From CAYLOP01 sp964385305 (lineage in GTDB: Bacteria; Chloroflexota; Anaerolineae; Anaerolineales; E44-bin32), in contig CAYLOP010000015.1 in NCBI GenBank assembly GCA_964385305.1, forward strand, positions 1 through 39,632: DNA of 39,632 bases. Reading direction: 5' to 3'. Numbering within the stretch: the first letter of the stretch is position 1; every line of letters begins with the position of its first letter. The position numbers and the translations under genes are program-made. Under the pieces are notes generated by a model. That model was not told the origin of the DNA. It searched no databases and saw only the letters and a program-made list of their open reading frames with translations. Positions 9,241 through 16,847 of the stretch are shown here, piece by piece.

Positions 9241-10284
9241 TTACCATGCATTCAACGGACACGCGGGGTAGCGCAGGCAGACCCACAGCCAAAGCGGTAT
9301 CAGACCACTGACAGCGATGAATGCCAGTAAACCGAGCGCTACTGCAAGCCAGTCGATATGCGTTGCAGAAATTGAGGGTTCTGGAAGCGGGGGGTATGGC
9401 TCTTGGTCTGAGATTGGCTGGGGTTGTTCTGGGGCCCTTGTCGTGCGCTTAACGCTCTCGTCGAGGAAGGACTTCAGGACTCGTCCAAACTGGTCTGCTG
9501 TTCGATAACGGGCTGAGGGTTCCTTGGATAAGACCTTTTGAATGATCTGATCCAGGGTGTCTGGGACTTCGGGGTTTAATGGTTGCAAGGAAGGCGGTGA
9601 CGCGGTCTGATGGAGCAGGGCGAGCGTTGCGAAGTCTTTCCCATCGAACGGTGGTTTGCCGGCAAGCATCTCAAAGAATGTGACACCAAGTGCGTATACG
9701 TCGGAAGCCGGTGAGGGGGGCTTACCAGCCGCTTGTTCGGGTGAGAAGTAAAAAGGACTTCCCCAGACTGTTACTGCCTGTTCGTCAGCTTGGATCAATG
9801 CCAGGGCGCGAGCGATCCCAAAATCGGTGATCTTGACTCTCCCGTCAACGCTCACAAGGATATTCTGTGGCTTAATATCGCAGTGGACGAGACCGGCTCG
9901 ATGAGCGTAGCCGATACCTGAACATGCCTGGGTCATGATCTCAAGCGCCTCTGCAACCGGCAGGACGCCGCGCCGTTCAAGCAGCTTCTTTAGATCTGTC
10001 CCGGGGACATATTCCATGATGATATAATAACGACCTGCGTCGTGGCCGAAATCGAAGATAGTCACGATATTAGGGTGGACGAGATTTGCGGCCGATCGTG
10101 CTTCCTGAAGAAAACGGGCTTGGAACGAAGGATCTTCGATTAGGGAATCTCTCAACAGTTTAATGGCAACCTCGCGCTGCAGGTTCAGGTCGCGCGCGTG
10201 ATAGATGTCTGCCATGCCACCTGTGCCAATGTGATCGAGAATTTGATAGCGATCAGAAAGGATATAGTCGTCCGGGATTTCCAC
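9241..10284 (-). CDS. Hanks-type Ser/Thr protein kinase with C-terminal membrane anchor
   Basis: A 347-residue PknB-like kinase. N-lobe: glycine loop IGTGGMADIYHARD and the VAIK-type lysine (REVAIKLL). Catalytic loop HCDIKPQN has cysteine in place of the usual arginine, making it a non-RD kinase; DFGIA and the SPEQAAGKPPSPASDVYALG activation and APE-like region follow. After the catalytic domain (to about residue 270) there is a Pro-rich linker (about 275-305) and one hydrophobic segment (about 309-333), with only about a dozen residues beyond, so there is no extracellular PASTA sensor. The start is GTG at 10284 behind GGAGGAG. It is divergent from the lipid kinase. Substrates unknown. Confidence 0.92.
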   Translation of the reverse strand: MEIPDDYILSDRYQILDHIGTGGMADIYHARDLNLQREVAIKLLRDSLIEDPSFQARFLQEARSAANLVHPNIVTIFDFGHDAGRYYIIMEYVPGTDLKKLLERRGVLPVAEALEIMTQACSGIGYAHRAGLVHCDIKPQNILVSVDGRVKITDFGIARALALIQADEQAVTVWGSPFYFSPEQAAGKPPSPASDVYALGVTFFEMLAGKPPFDGKDFATLALLHQTASPPSLQPLNPEVPDTLDQIIQKVLSKEPSARYRTADQFGRVLKSFLDESVKRTTRAPEQPQPISDQEPYPPLPEPSISATHIDWLAVALGLLAFIAVSGLIPLWLWVCLRYPACPLNAW

Positions 10285-10300
10285 GTCTCCTCCGGAAGGG

Positions 10301-10329
10301 ATTCTAATCGCTGGTCAAGATCTGGGCAA
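10301..10329 (-). promoter_or_regulatory. Candidate promoter of the membrane-anchored kinase
   Basis: On the minus strand TTGCCC (10329-10324), a 17-base spacer and TAGAAT (10306-10301). Transcription would begin just before the GGAGGAG ribosome site, giving a very short leader. A TATAAT on the plus strand at 10351-10356 probably serves the divergent lipid kinase. Confidence 0.5.
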
Positions 10330-10373
10330 TCTGTCCGTTGGTATTCGAGATATAATGGATTTGAGGAAGTGCA

Positions 10374-11366
10374 ATGCGTAATGCATGGTTGATCTACAAC
10401 CCTGCAGCCGGGAGGTTCCCTGCCGGTCCATTTCTCGCGCAAGCGGTTCGTGTATTGGGCGATGCGGGCTGGAAGATCGAGCTTGTTGAGGGGGAAGGGA
10501 GCGAGGCGATACCGCGTTTAGCTGCGGAGGCTGCGCTCGCCGGATGTCATGCTGTTTTTGTTGCAGGTGGGGATGGCACAGTTGGGCAAGTGGCATCCGT
10601 TTTGGCGGGTACGGAAACCGCCCTTGGTGTTTTACCGTCTGGCACGGCCAATGTCTGGGCACAAGAATTGGGCCTACCGCGCTTAGATTGGATCCATCTC
10701 AACGCACTTGAACAAGCAGCCAAGCGACTCGCGATGGGGCGTGTGCGTTTGGTGGATTTGGGTCTGTGTAATGGGCATGCCTTTCTGCTATGGGCAGGCC
10801 TTGGATTAGATGCCAATATTGTTAACAGCATTGAACCTCGCGAGCGATGGGAAAAGGTGTTCTCGATCGCCCATTATGCGACATTGGCGCTGTGGAATAG
10901 CATCGGATGGGATGGGATTGAGATCCGTGCACAAGCCGAAGGCCAGACCTGGTCGGGCCGATATCTTGTTGCAGTTGCATGCAATATCCCTGCCTATGCG
11001 GGTGGGCTCTTTGATTTAGCACCAGGAGCGAAGGTTGATGATGGATTGTTGGACTTCTGGTTGATCGGCGGACAATCTGTCCGGGATGTCGTTATACGCG
11101 TCGTCCAGATTTTTCGGGGCACACACGTGGATGCGCCTGGTGTTGTGCATTTCTGTGCGAAGAAGGCCACCTTTGAGACAGAAGACTCCCTGATGATGCA
11201 ATTTGATGGCGAGCCCTTCACGGTTGAATCACCTGCTCGATTTCACGTCGAACGACGTGTCCTACGCGTACTGGTTCCGGCAGATGGTGGTCCGAGACTC
11301 TTCTTGCCGTATGGCAAGAAAAGCAGGCTTGAAGAAGAAACAGATTCAACTTCGATCAATTACTGA
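10374..11366 (+). CDS. Diacylglycerol kinase-family lipid kinase (YegS/DgkB-like)
   Basis: A 330-residue protein with the DAGK catalytic domain. Visible motifs: N-terminal NPAAGR, the nucleotide-binding GGDGTVGQVASVL, and the LGVLPSGTANVWAQELGLP segment where most family members have GTxNDFA; the C-terminal half holds a beta-sandwich with the DGEP motif (QFDGEPF). Family members phosphorylate diacylglycerol or related lipids at the membrane surface. The substrate cannot be told apart from sphingoid or other lipid alcohols. Start is ATG at 10374 after GAGGAAG, and a TATAAT at 10351-10356 lies just upstream. It heads a plus-strand run with the SH3-like and DUF971 genes. Confidence 0.85.
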   Translation: MRNAWLIYNPAAGRFPAGPFLAQAVRVLGDAGWKIELVEGEGSEAIPRLAAEAALAGCHAVFVAGGDGTVGQVASVLAGTETALGVLPSGTANVWAQELGLPRLDWIHLNALEQAAKRLAMGRVRLVDLGLCNGHAFLLWAGLGLDANIVNSIEPRERWEKVFSIAHYATLALWNSIGWDGIEIRAQAEGQTWSGRYLVAVACNIPAYAGGLFDLAPGAKVDDGLLDFWLIGGQSVRDVVIRVVQIFRGTHVDAPGVVHFCAKKATFETEDSLMMQFDGEPFTVESPARFHVERRVLRVLVPADGGPRLFLPYGKKSRLEEETDSTSINY

Positions 11367-11416
11367 GTACCTCCTGCATTGACCGGTGCAAACCCCTGGA
11401 TCGGCTGAACGAACGG

Positions 11417-11929
11417 ATGAATGAGTTTCCTAGTTTGTCAGGATTCCGTGAGAAAGTGTCTTGCGCGTTGATTGCGGGCGGGATAACGCTTGGGATTGGA
11501 TTGGCAGCTCTGTTACTCACGTTTGGTTTCCTGACTCGCGCATCGAACTTAGCGAATCCTGGTCCGACCCCATTTATCACCATTGTGGGCGAATATGATA
11601 GATCACGCACCTCACCGACCGAGGTGGAAGGACCTGCACCCCCCACACAGGAAACATCGCCAACCACGCCTCCTCTGCCACACGAGATCTTTCAGGTCGG
11701 TCAATTGGTTGCAGTATTTGGGACGGGCGGGGATAGTCTTCGTCTTCGAACAGAGCCTGGTCTTTCGAGTACGATTGGTTTTTTGGTTGTAGAGCATGAG
11801 GTATTCGAAGTCCGAGGGGGTCCGGAAGAAGAGGACGACTATACATGGTGGTATCTCGTCAACCCATATGATCCCACAAAGTCGGGTTGGGCGGTAGCCA
11901 ATTACCTGAGAGCGATCGAAAATCCATAA
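11417..11929 (+). CDS. Membrane-anchored SH3-like domain protein
   Basis: A 170-residue protein with one N-terminal hydrophobic segment (about 18-39), a Thr/Pro-rich spacer (about 55-85) and a C-terminal bacterial SH3-like domain (about 90-168), recognisable from the VAVFGTGGDSLRLRTEPGLS opening, a central glycine-rich turn and the WWYLVNP ... GWAVANYL ending. Such domains usually bind peptidoglycan or cell-wall peptides on the outer face of the membrane; here the binding partner is unknown. An acidic insertion (GGPEEEDDY) interrupts the domain core. The start ATG at 11417 has a weak ribosome site. Spacing of 50 bases to the lipid kinase suggests cotranscription. Confidence 0.7.
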   Translation: MNEFPSLSGFREKVSCALIAGGITLGIGLAALLLTFGFLTRASNLANPGPTPFITIVGEYDRSRTSPTEVEGPAPPTQETSPTTPPLPHEIFQVGQLVAVFGTGGDSLRLRTEPGLSSTIGFLVVEHEVFEVRGGPEEEDDYTWWYLVNPYDPTKSGWAVANYLRAIENP

Positions 11930-11984
11930 GTTGCCACATCCACCAAGTCGCGATATAGTGTTGACGCGAATGGTTAGGAGAAGC

Positions 11985-12311
11985 ATGGAACCAACGCCTA
12001 AGAACATCGCGGTTTCACGGTCGAAAGGGTTGTTGATTATTGATTGGAAGGATAACCATCATAGCGAGTATCCACTAAAAGGCTTAAGGATCGCTTGCCC
12101 ATGTGTTGCATGTCGGGGAGGACACTCCAAGATGGGTGGGGCGGGTACGCCCGCTATGCTCGAAGGAGAAATCGAGCCTGGAGCCAGCGCGGAACTTGAG
12201 GGCTTGGAGATCGTTGGCAATTATGGTTTGCAAATCGTATGGAAGGATGGACATAGTCACGGTATTTATACCTGGGGATATTTACGGCAGTTATGTCCGT
12301 GCGATACATAA
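11985..12311 (+). CDS. DUF971 / GBBH-like N-terminal domain protein
   Basis: A 108-residue single-domain protein matching the small DUF971 family, related to the N-terminal domain of gamma-butyrobetaine hydroxylase. Indicators are LLIIDWKDNHHSEYPLKGLR, the cysteine pair in CPCVACRGGH, VGNYGLQIVWKDGHSHGIYTW and the terminal LRQLCPC. Family members are associated with iron-sulfur cluster metabolism, and the cysteines and histidines are compatible with metal binding; this is inference. The ATG at 11985 is preferred over upstream in-frame starts because AGGAG precedes it by 5 bases. The next gene begins 17 bases downstream. Confidence 0.8.
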   Translation: MEPTPKNIAVSRSKGLLIIDWKDNHHSEYPLKGLRIACPCVACRGGHSKMGGAGTPAMLEGEIEPGASAELEGLEIVGNYGLQIVWKDGHSHGIYTWGYLRQLCPCDT

Positions 12312-12328
12312 ACTTGGAGATAGATCAG

Positions 12329-12889
12329 GTGAGCCAGCCCTTAGATGATTTACTTTCGCTCGCTGAACGTTCTTATGTACGGATGGAGGCAGAGCATCTC
12401 ATTGATGAGTGCTTAGAACGAGGGGACCCCACGCCGTTTAATGATCTTTTGGAGGAATTGGTTCTAGCAGGGGCCTCCTCCTTGGTTGTGCTGCGGGAAG
12501 TGCTGCAAGCGATTCGATCGGTGAAATCCAACCTTAGCCATTCGGGGCTCGGTGTACGCCAGGATCTTATGGATGCTCTGGCTGAATTTGGCGTGCACCT
12601 CCCTCAACTGCTATCCGCGGATGCACCGGAATCTTTCCGAAAGATTTGTAGCCAGGATCTACACCGTGAAGTGAAGGAGAAAGCTGGCTACCTAGAAGAA
12701 GCTGATGAGAGGTTGCTGCAGGATATCTGTGGGGAAGCCAGTGATCGAGTAACGACAGTTGCTCGTAAGATGGTCTTACTCACTCGTCTGGAGGAATCGG
12801 TCGTGGATTGGATGGAGGGGATGGTCTATGAAACGGCTCATACCGCTCCCCGTCCGAAGTGGCTCATGCAACAGCCACCAGATCAATAG
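12329..12889 (+). CDS. Conserved-looking helical protein of unknown function
   Basis: I do not recognise this family. The protein (about 186 residues) is acidic, rich in Leu, Glu and Val, predicted almost wholly helical, lacks membrane segments and signal peptide, and ends in a Pro/Gln tail. The segment SLAERSYVRMEAEHLIDECLERGDPTPFNDLLEELV suggests helical hairpins, though no clear TPR or HEAT consensus is seen. I prefer the GTG at 12329, which has GGAGA 8 bases upstream and leaves 17 bases after the DUF971 stop; an ATG at 12293 overlapping that gene is possible and would add 12 residues. A strong terminator follows. Cotranscription with the DUF971 gene is the only functional hint. Confidence 0.7.
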   Translation: MSQPLDDLLSLAERSYVRMEAEHLIDECLERGDPTPFNDLLEELVLAGASSLVVLREVLQAIRSVKSNLSHSGLGVRQDLMDALAEFGVHLPQLLSADAPESFRKICSQDLHREVKEKAGYLEEADERLLQDICGEASDRVTTVARKMVLLTRLEESVVDWMEGMVYETAHTAPRPKWLMQQPPDQ

Positions 12890-12913
12890 ATCTGCCATTC
12901 ACGCGAACGATAA

Positions 12914-12939
12914 AGCCCTGCCTCCCTCGAGGCAGGGCT
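12914..12939. terminator. Bidirectional terminator between convergent genes
   Basis: An 11-bp perfect stem (AGCCCTGCCTC at 12914-12924, GAGGCAGGGCT at 12929-12939) with a CCTC loop. The plus side continues ACTTGTTTT and the minus side TTTATCG. The GCCCTGC core is the same as in the terminator at 7223-7254. Confidence 0.75.
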
Positions 12940-12964
12940 ACTTGTTTTAGCGATAGGAAGGTGT

Positions 12965-13618
12965 TTAGAGATAGTCTTTGAGATTATGTTCCACGGCGTA
13001 CGCGGCGGCTTCTGCCCGATTCCGAACGCTGAGTTTGGATAGAATGCTGCTCACATAGTTACGGACTGTACCCTCTCCAAGGTAGAGCATCTCGGCGATT
13101 TGACGGTTTGTGCGACCTTCGGACACGAGCTGCAGTACATGCATCTCCTGTTGCGTGAGCTCAGCGAAGGCAGATGCCTCCTCCTCGCGTGCCGCTTTCC
13201 GCACCTCTTGGAATACACGCTGGGTGACGGCAGGGTCGAGGAGCGCTTCGCCCCGTGCTACGGCTTCAATAGCCTGGACGAGGCCATCACCCCCGATCTG
13301 CTTGAGGACATAACCGGCAGCGCCTGCCCGGATTGCTGAGAAGAGCATTTCATCCTCAGCGTAGGACGTGAGCATGATCACGCGAGTATCCGGGTAGGAG
13401 TCGGTTATTTCTTGGCATGCCTCAATTCCCGATCCACCCTTGAGCCGGATGTCCATTACAACGACATCTGGTTTGTAGGCCTCGGTTTTTTCGATAGCTT
13501 CTTTTGCCGTTGTGGCCTCGGACACAACCTCAAAGTCCGGATGTTTTTCAAGCAGCGCACGCAGTCCAAGTCGTACTACTTCATGGTCGTCAACAAGAAG
13601 AATTCTTCGTCGTGTCAC
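12965..13618 (-). CDS. NarL/FixJ-family response regulator
   Basis: A 217-residue two-domain regulator. Receiver domain (1-120): acidic pair Asp10/Asp11, phospho-acceptor Asp56 in VVVMDIRLKGGSGIEA, switch Thr in VIMLTSYAEDE and conserved Lys in YVLKQIGG. The C-terminal LuxR-type helix-turn-helix (about 150-210) reads LTQQEMHVLQLVSEGRTNRQ, then IAEMLYLGEGTVRNYVSSIL. The closest general type is DevR/LiaR/DegU. Start is GTG at 13618. No histidine kinase is adjacent; the soluble kinase at 2335-3888 lacks the HisKA_3 type usually paired with NarL regulators, so the partner is probably elsewhere. A good promoter with a palindrome just upstream lies at 13647-13696. Confidence 0.92.
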   Translation of the reverse strand: MTRRRILLVDDHEVVRLGLRALLEKHPDFEVVSEATTAKEAIEKTEAYKPDVVVMDIRLKGGSGIEACQEITDSYPDTRVIMLTSYAEDEMLFSAIRAGAAGYVLKQIGGDGLVQAIEAVARGEALLDPAVTQRVFQEVRKAAREEEASAFAELTQQEMHVLQLVSEGRTNRQIAEMLYLGEGTVRNYVSSILSKLSVRNRAEAAAYAVEHNLKDYL

Positions 13619-13646
13619 GTATCAAGCCTCACCTTCCATTGTTTTC

Positions 13647-13696
13647 ATTCTAACCTAGCATAGCCCGACCGACAAGATGCGGCACTGTGTGCCGCA
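13647..13696 (-). promoter_or_regulatory. Promoter of the NarL-type regulator with adjacent palindrome
   Basis: On the minus strand TTGTCG (13675-13670), a 17-base spacer and TAGAAT (13652-13647). Immediately upstream of the -35 is the 8-3-8 palindrome TGCGGCACTGTGTGCCGCA (13678-13696). A second inverted pair, AGCATAG (13657-13663) and CTATGCT (13698-13704), brackets it, so a two-tier stem is also possible. Confidence 0.55.
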
Positions 13697-13798
13697 CCTA
13701 TGCTCCTCGTGCGATAACCCCCAAACTACATGAAGGGGCTGAATGGTTGATGTTGCCTAACTTCTTGTGGGCTTATGCTTTTAACGGAAGGACGATTT

Positions 13799-13849
13799 AT
13801 GTCTGCCCAGGTTTCCCTTCAAGCCACCATTCGCTGGATACTTTGCTGA
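13799..13849 (+). CDS. Possible 16-codon small ORF
   Basis: An ATG at 13799 follows a GGAAGGA ribosome site (13786-13792) with 6-base spacing and reads 16 codons (MSAQVSLQATIRWILC) to a TGA. A TTGCCT at 13753-13758 with a poorly spaced TATGCT (13774-13779) could be a promoter. It sits in the gap between the two regulators and no downstream plus-strand gene exists. Coding evidence rests only on the ribosome site. Confidence 0.2.
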   Translation: MSAQVSLQATIRWILC

Positions 13850-13861
13850 TCTAATCAGCCG

Positions 13862-14587
13862 TCATGATTTATGCTGCAGTCGTCTGTAATCCACAAATCG
13901 ATAGCCTACACCGCGTTCCGTGAGGATATATTTTGGAGATGCTGGATCTTCTTCAATTTTCTTCCGAAGATAGTTAATATAAAGACGAAGGTAATGTGTT
14001 TCATCGCGGTATTCATAGCCCCAGACCTTGGCCAGAAGTTGTTCATGCGGCACAACCCAACCTGCATTTTGGACCAAATGGTAGAGCAGTCGGTATTCAG
14101 TGGGGCGTAGTTTGACCAATTCACCTTCTACCCATACTTCTCGTCGATCGAAGTCAAGCCTGAGGCGTTCATCGATTTCTATGACTTCATGGGTGGCAAT
14201 ACTTGGCATTTCTGTACGCCGTAGGACGGCACGTACTCGGCTAACGAGTTCTCGAGGGCTAAAAGGTTTGGTTATGTAATCATCTGCACCTAGCTCCAAC
14301 CCTCGAACACGGTCATCTTCCTCGCCCTTCGCCGTGAGCATGATAACGGGAACAGTAGAGATCTCACGAATAAGACGAAGGGTTTCAAAACCATCCAGAT
14401 CGGGCATCATGATATCAAGTAGCACAAGATTGGGCATCTGGTCTCGAAGCTGCTCGAGTGCTTTCGACCCGGAGGGCGCTTCGGAGACCTCAAAACCATC
14501 ATGTTCAAGATTCATACGGATAACATGGATCATGCGCGGTTCATCATCCACAACCAAGATCCGGCGTCGTGGTGAAGCAGTTGCCAT
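13862..14587 (-). CDS. OmpR/PhoB-family response regulator (orphan)
   Basis: A 241-residue regulator with a receiver domain (about 9-123; acidic Asp14/Asp15, phospho-acceptor Asp58 in LVLLDIMMPDLDG, switch Thr in VIMLTAKGEEDDRV, conserved Lys in YITKPFSPREL) and a winged-helix DNA-binding domain (about 140-232, with LRPTEYRLLYHLVQNAG, VWGYEYRDETHYLRLYINYL and ILTERGVGYRF). No histidine kinase lies beside it. Instead it is the last gene of the Ser/Thr kinase operon, one base after the preceding stop, so its output may be tied to that module. An inverted repeat GCTGAT-CTA-ATCAGC (13845-13859) directly follows the stop but lacks a T-run. Confidence 0.93.
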   Translation of the reverse strand: MATASPRRRILVVDDEPRMIHVIRMNLEHDGFEVSEAPSGSKALEQLRDQMPNLVLLDIMMPDLDGFETLRLIREISTVPVIMLTAKGEEDDRVRGLELGADDYITKPFSPRELVSRVRAVLRRTEMPSIATHEVIEIDERLRLDFDRREVWVEGELVKLRPTEYRLLYHLVQNAGWVVPHEQLLAKVWGYEYRDETHYLRLYINYLRKKIEEDPASPKYILTERGVGYRFVDYRRLQHKS

Positions 14588-14588
14588 C

Positions 14589-14831
14589 TTATTCCCTCAC
14601 AAAACCAATGAGGTCCTCTTCTTCTCTACTTGGTAAGATCTCGATGAAATTTACTCGGTGCATCGGCCAGATCACGGTCACGACGGTCTCAGCGATGTAG
14701 GGGAGTTCTTTCTCATCGCGTCGGCGAGGGTTATTTACCGTGATGCTCGTGTCTGTAGGGGTTGGTACATCCTCGACTTCACCGAGGACCGGGTCTTCCC
14801 CTGACAAGTGGAGTAATATAGTGATTGGCAT
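14589..14831 (-). CDS. Small protein of unknown function in the kinase/FHA operon
   Basis: Eighty residues, unrecognised. It is acidic, begins with a hydrophobic strand (MPITILLHLSGEDPVLGEVE), has a Pro/Thr-rich turn, an Asn-Pro-Arg-Arg-Arg basic patch at about 34-38, and a strand-rich C-terminal half (AETVVTVIWPMHRVNFIEIL). No membrane span or cysteine is present. It is plausibly a single small beta domain. Genuine coding is supported by its packing: 8 bases after the FHA stop, one base before the response-regulator start, with a GAGG-type ribosome site. Its position between an FHA reader and a response regulator suggests an adaptor role, but that is only context. Confidence 0.7.
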   Translation of the reverse strand: MPITILLHLSGEDPVLGEVEDVPTPTDTSITVNNPRRRDEKELPYIAETVVTVIWPMHRVNFIEILPSREEEDLIGFVRE

Positions 14832-14839
14832 GTCTCTCC

Positions 14840-15355
14840 TCAGTTCCGTTGTCGGGATATGATTTGCAGTCGCATTCGGCCAAGCTGGATGATATCGCCG
14901 TGTTGGACGACTTTTTCTTCGAGGGATTTCAGTCGTTCCCCATTAATGATTGTTCCATTCGCACTGTCGAGATCAATCACGTAGACACTATCGGGTTGGA
15001 TCCGCATCTCGGCGTGTAGACGGGAGACACCATGATCATAGGCCTCGTACATTGCGAGATCAACATCCGGGATCACAGCTTGGCCTTTGTTTGAACGTCC
15101 GATGGTGTAATTGGTCCTACCCACCAGGGAGACCACATCGCCGGAATCGACGATGCGCAGACCGAAGATCGCGCCAGACCGTAAATCTGGTCCATCTGTT
15201 GGCGTGGGTTTGGTTTTATCAGCCACTTCCATGCTCTCAAGTTCAGCGATGGTCATTGTCGGCATGGGAGTCACATGCACCAAACGTGTGCCACACTCGC
15301 TGCAATATAGGGTTCCTACAAAATGTTGACTCTTACACGAGGGGCACTCAATCAT
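14840..15355 (-). CDS. Zinc-ribbon and FHA domain protein
   Basis: A 171-residue protein. The N-terminus is a short zinc ribbon with Cys4-x2-Cys7 and Cys18-x2-Cys21. A Thr- and Pro-rich linker (about 25-60) follows, then an FHA domain (about 64-168) with TIGRSNKG, the phosphothreonine-binding SRLHAEM and SANGTIINGE. FHA domains bind phosphothreonine peptides, so this is a likely reader of the kinase in the same operon. The threonines in the linker might be phosphorylated and bound in cis as in GarA/OdhI, although the ETTS motif of those proteins is absent. Its start overlaps the stop of the J-domain/VWA gene by 8 bases, a sign of translational coupling. Confidence 0.9.
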   Translation of the reverse strand: MIECPSCKSQHFVGTLYCSECGTRLVHVTPMPTMTIAELESMEVADKTKPTPTDGPDLRSGAIFGLRIVDSGDVVSLVGRTNYTIGRSNKGQAVIPDVDLAMYEAYDHGVSRLHAEMRIQPDSVYVIDLDSANGTIINGERLKSLEEKVVQHGDIIQLGRMRLQIISRQRN

Positions 15356-16835
15356 TGTTATTCTTCCTAGGTGGGGGGAGCATTAAAGCCCTCGTTCCGT
15401 ACTTTAAAACCTTTTCTCCCATGCTGGAAATGCGTTGCGTACGGGAGAGTCGCGCAGCTTCATTGAGTGCGGTTTTGGCTAAATCTCTCTCGCCAGAAGC
15501 GATGAGATGCATTGCTAGGTTTTCCAATCGACGCGCAGCTTGTGAGGATTGTCCAAGCTCGGATTCATGTCGCGCCATCTCTTGCATGCGATACAGCGCA
15601 ATGAGATTTAGAGCAGAGACAATCGCCTCGGGCGGGGGATCGGCATCTGGCTCTTCACTGACAGGGATCTGGATCTCAATTGGTAGATTCGCGCTTACAG
15701 AGTTCGATCGAAGGATATCGCCGTTGATATTGAAATTTGCCAAACGCAGCGTTTCAATCTCACCTACCGGATGAATGACGACCTCTAGGATCAAGCTGAT
15801 ATCCGATTCATGCGATAAATTTCCTAAAGTTAGAGGCAGTCGATCACCAAGCGGCATCGGTTCCGGCTTAATGCGGAAGGCGGATCGCAAATCGACTTGT
15901 TGCCCCAAGCTGCCGTCTATACGGACACGGCTGGCGATCATGTGGCTGAGCGAGGTGTAGATCCCTTGCAGAAGATCATGAATCGCACGAGGAGAATTCA
16001 GGAAGATGACGTTGCCGCCCGTGCGACTAGCAAGATCGTCAAGCAAGCGGTCGCTCCATTCAGAGCCAATCCCAATGCAGTTGATGGTAATTCCATTCAT
16101 AGAGGCCTGATCAGCCAATGTGATGCAGATATCCTCATCTCCGTACGTTCGGCCGTCTGTAAACAGGACAATTTGATTGACGCCCTCACGGCTGAAGTTC
16201 TGATGCAATGTGGCTAGCCCAGTTTCCAAACCCTGTCCGATTTCCGTCCCACCGCCCGCTTGAAGCAGGCTGAGTCTGGCTCTGGCAGATTTAAAATCCT
16301 TTGCCTGCTCTGGTGAAAGGATCACTTCTGCCCGATCGCTGAAACTAATAATGGAGACCGTGTCGCTTTTATCGAGGTTTTTCAGGATGGACAGAGTTGC
16401 CGCGCGGATCTGGTCCAGACGTTGACCGCGCATGGAGGTGGAGTGGTCGATTAGTATGGCCATATTGATGGGCGGGCGAGTGTCTGGGAGAAATTCGGCA
16501 GGTTTAATATTGATGAGAATGTAGTGAACCTGAGGCTCGTCAAGGCGAACTAGGTTTTTCCGGCTATTAAGGACCAAGCATTGAAACGAGGCGGTGGTGG
16601 CTTTAACACTCTCATCTTCGGTCAATTCTTCATCATAGGCCTTGCGTCTTTCAGGGTCGGTAAGAATTTCGTAGGCATGCGTGGCTTCGAGAAAAAGTTC
16701 GGTATCTCCCGGTGCAACATTCTTGTCGGGGTGGAGATGTAGTGCAGCCTCACGGTAAGCGTGGCGCAACTCCTCCGGAGTTGCATCCCGTGAGACACCT
16801 AGAATTGAGTAGAAATCCTTTTCTTCCGTCGACAC
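15348..16835 (-). CDS. J-domain / von Willebrand factor A fusion protein
   Basis: A 495-residue protein. Residues 5-70 form a DnaJ J domain (FYSILGVSRDATPEELRHAY) with the HPD motif at 35-37 that stimulates DnaK ATPase. A VWA domain follows (about 124-300) with a complete MIDAS: DHSTS at 130-134, a Thr in GGGTEIGQGLETG, and LFTDGRTYGDEDI. Residues 315-405 look like a beta-sandwich, and the C-terminus (about 420-480) is helical. No signal peptide or membrane span, so it is cytoplasmic. No Gly/Phe region or zinc fingers exist, so it is a class C J protein, not DnaJ itself. The start is GTG at 16835 behind AAAGG. It probably brings Hsp70 to clients or partners bound through the VWA domain; partners unknown. 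Confidence 0.9.
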   Translation of the reverse strand: MSTEEKDFYSILGVSRDATPEELRHAYREAALHLHPDKNVAPGDTELFLEATHAYEILTDPERRKAYDEELTEDESVKATTASFQCLVLNSRKNLVRLDEPQVHYILINIKPAEFLPDTRPPINMAILIDHSTSMRGQRLDQIRAATLSILKNLDKSDTVSIISFSDRAEVILSPEQAKDFKSARARLSLLQAGGGTEIGQGLETGLATLHQNFSREGVNQIVLFTDGRTYGDEDICITLADQASMNGITINCIGIGSEWSDRLLDDLASRTGGNVIFLNSPRAIHDLLQGIYTSLSHMIASRVRIDGSLGQQVDLRSAFRIKPEPMPLGDRLPLTLGNLSHESDISLILEVVIHPVGEIETLRLANFNINGDILRSNSVSANLPIEIQIPVSEEPDADPPPEAIVSALNLIALYRMQEMARHESELGQSSQAARRLENLAMHLIASGERDLAKTALNEAARLSRTQRISSMGEKVLKYGTRALMLPPPRKNNND

Positions 16836-16847
16836 AGGTGAGCCTTT

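Noticed and set aside
13845..13859. GCTGAT-CTA-ATCAGC as the terminator of the signalling operon
   Set aside because: The stem is only 6 bp and no T-run follows on the minus strand.
14950..15774. 274-residue plus-strand ORF across the FHA and J-VWA genes
   Set aside because: Antisense to two well-supported genes; Arg/His/Cys-rich composition typical of shadow frames.
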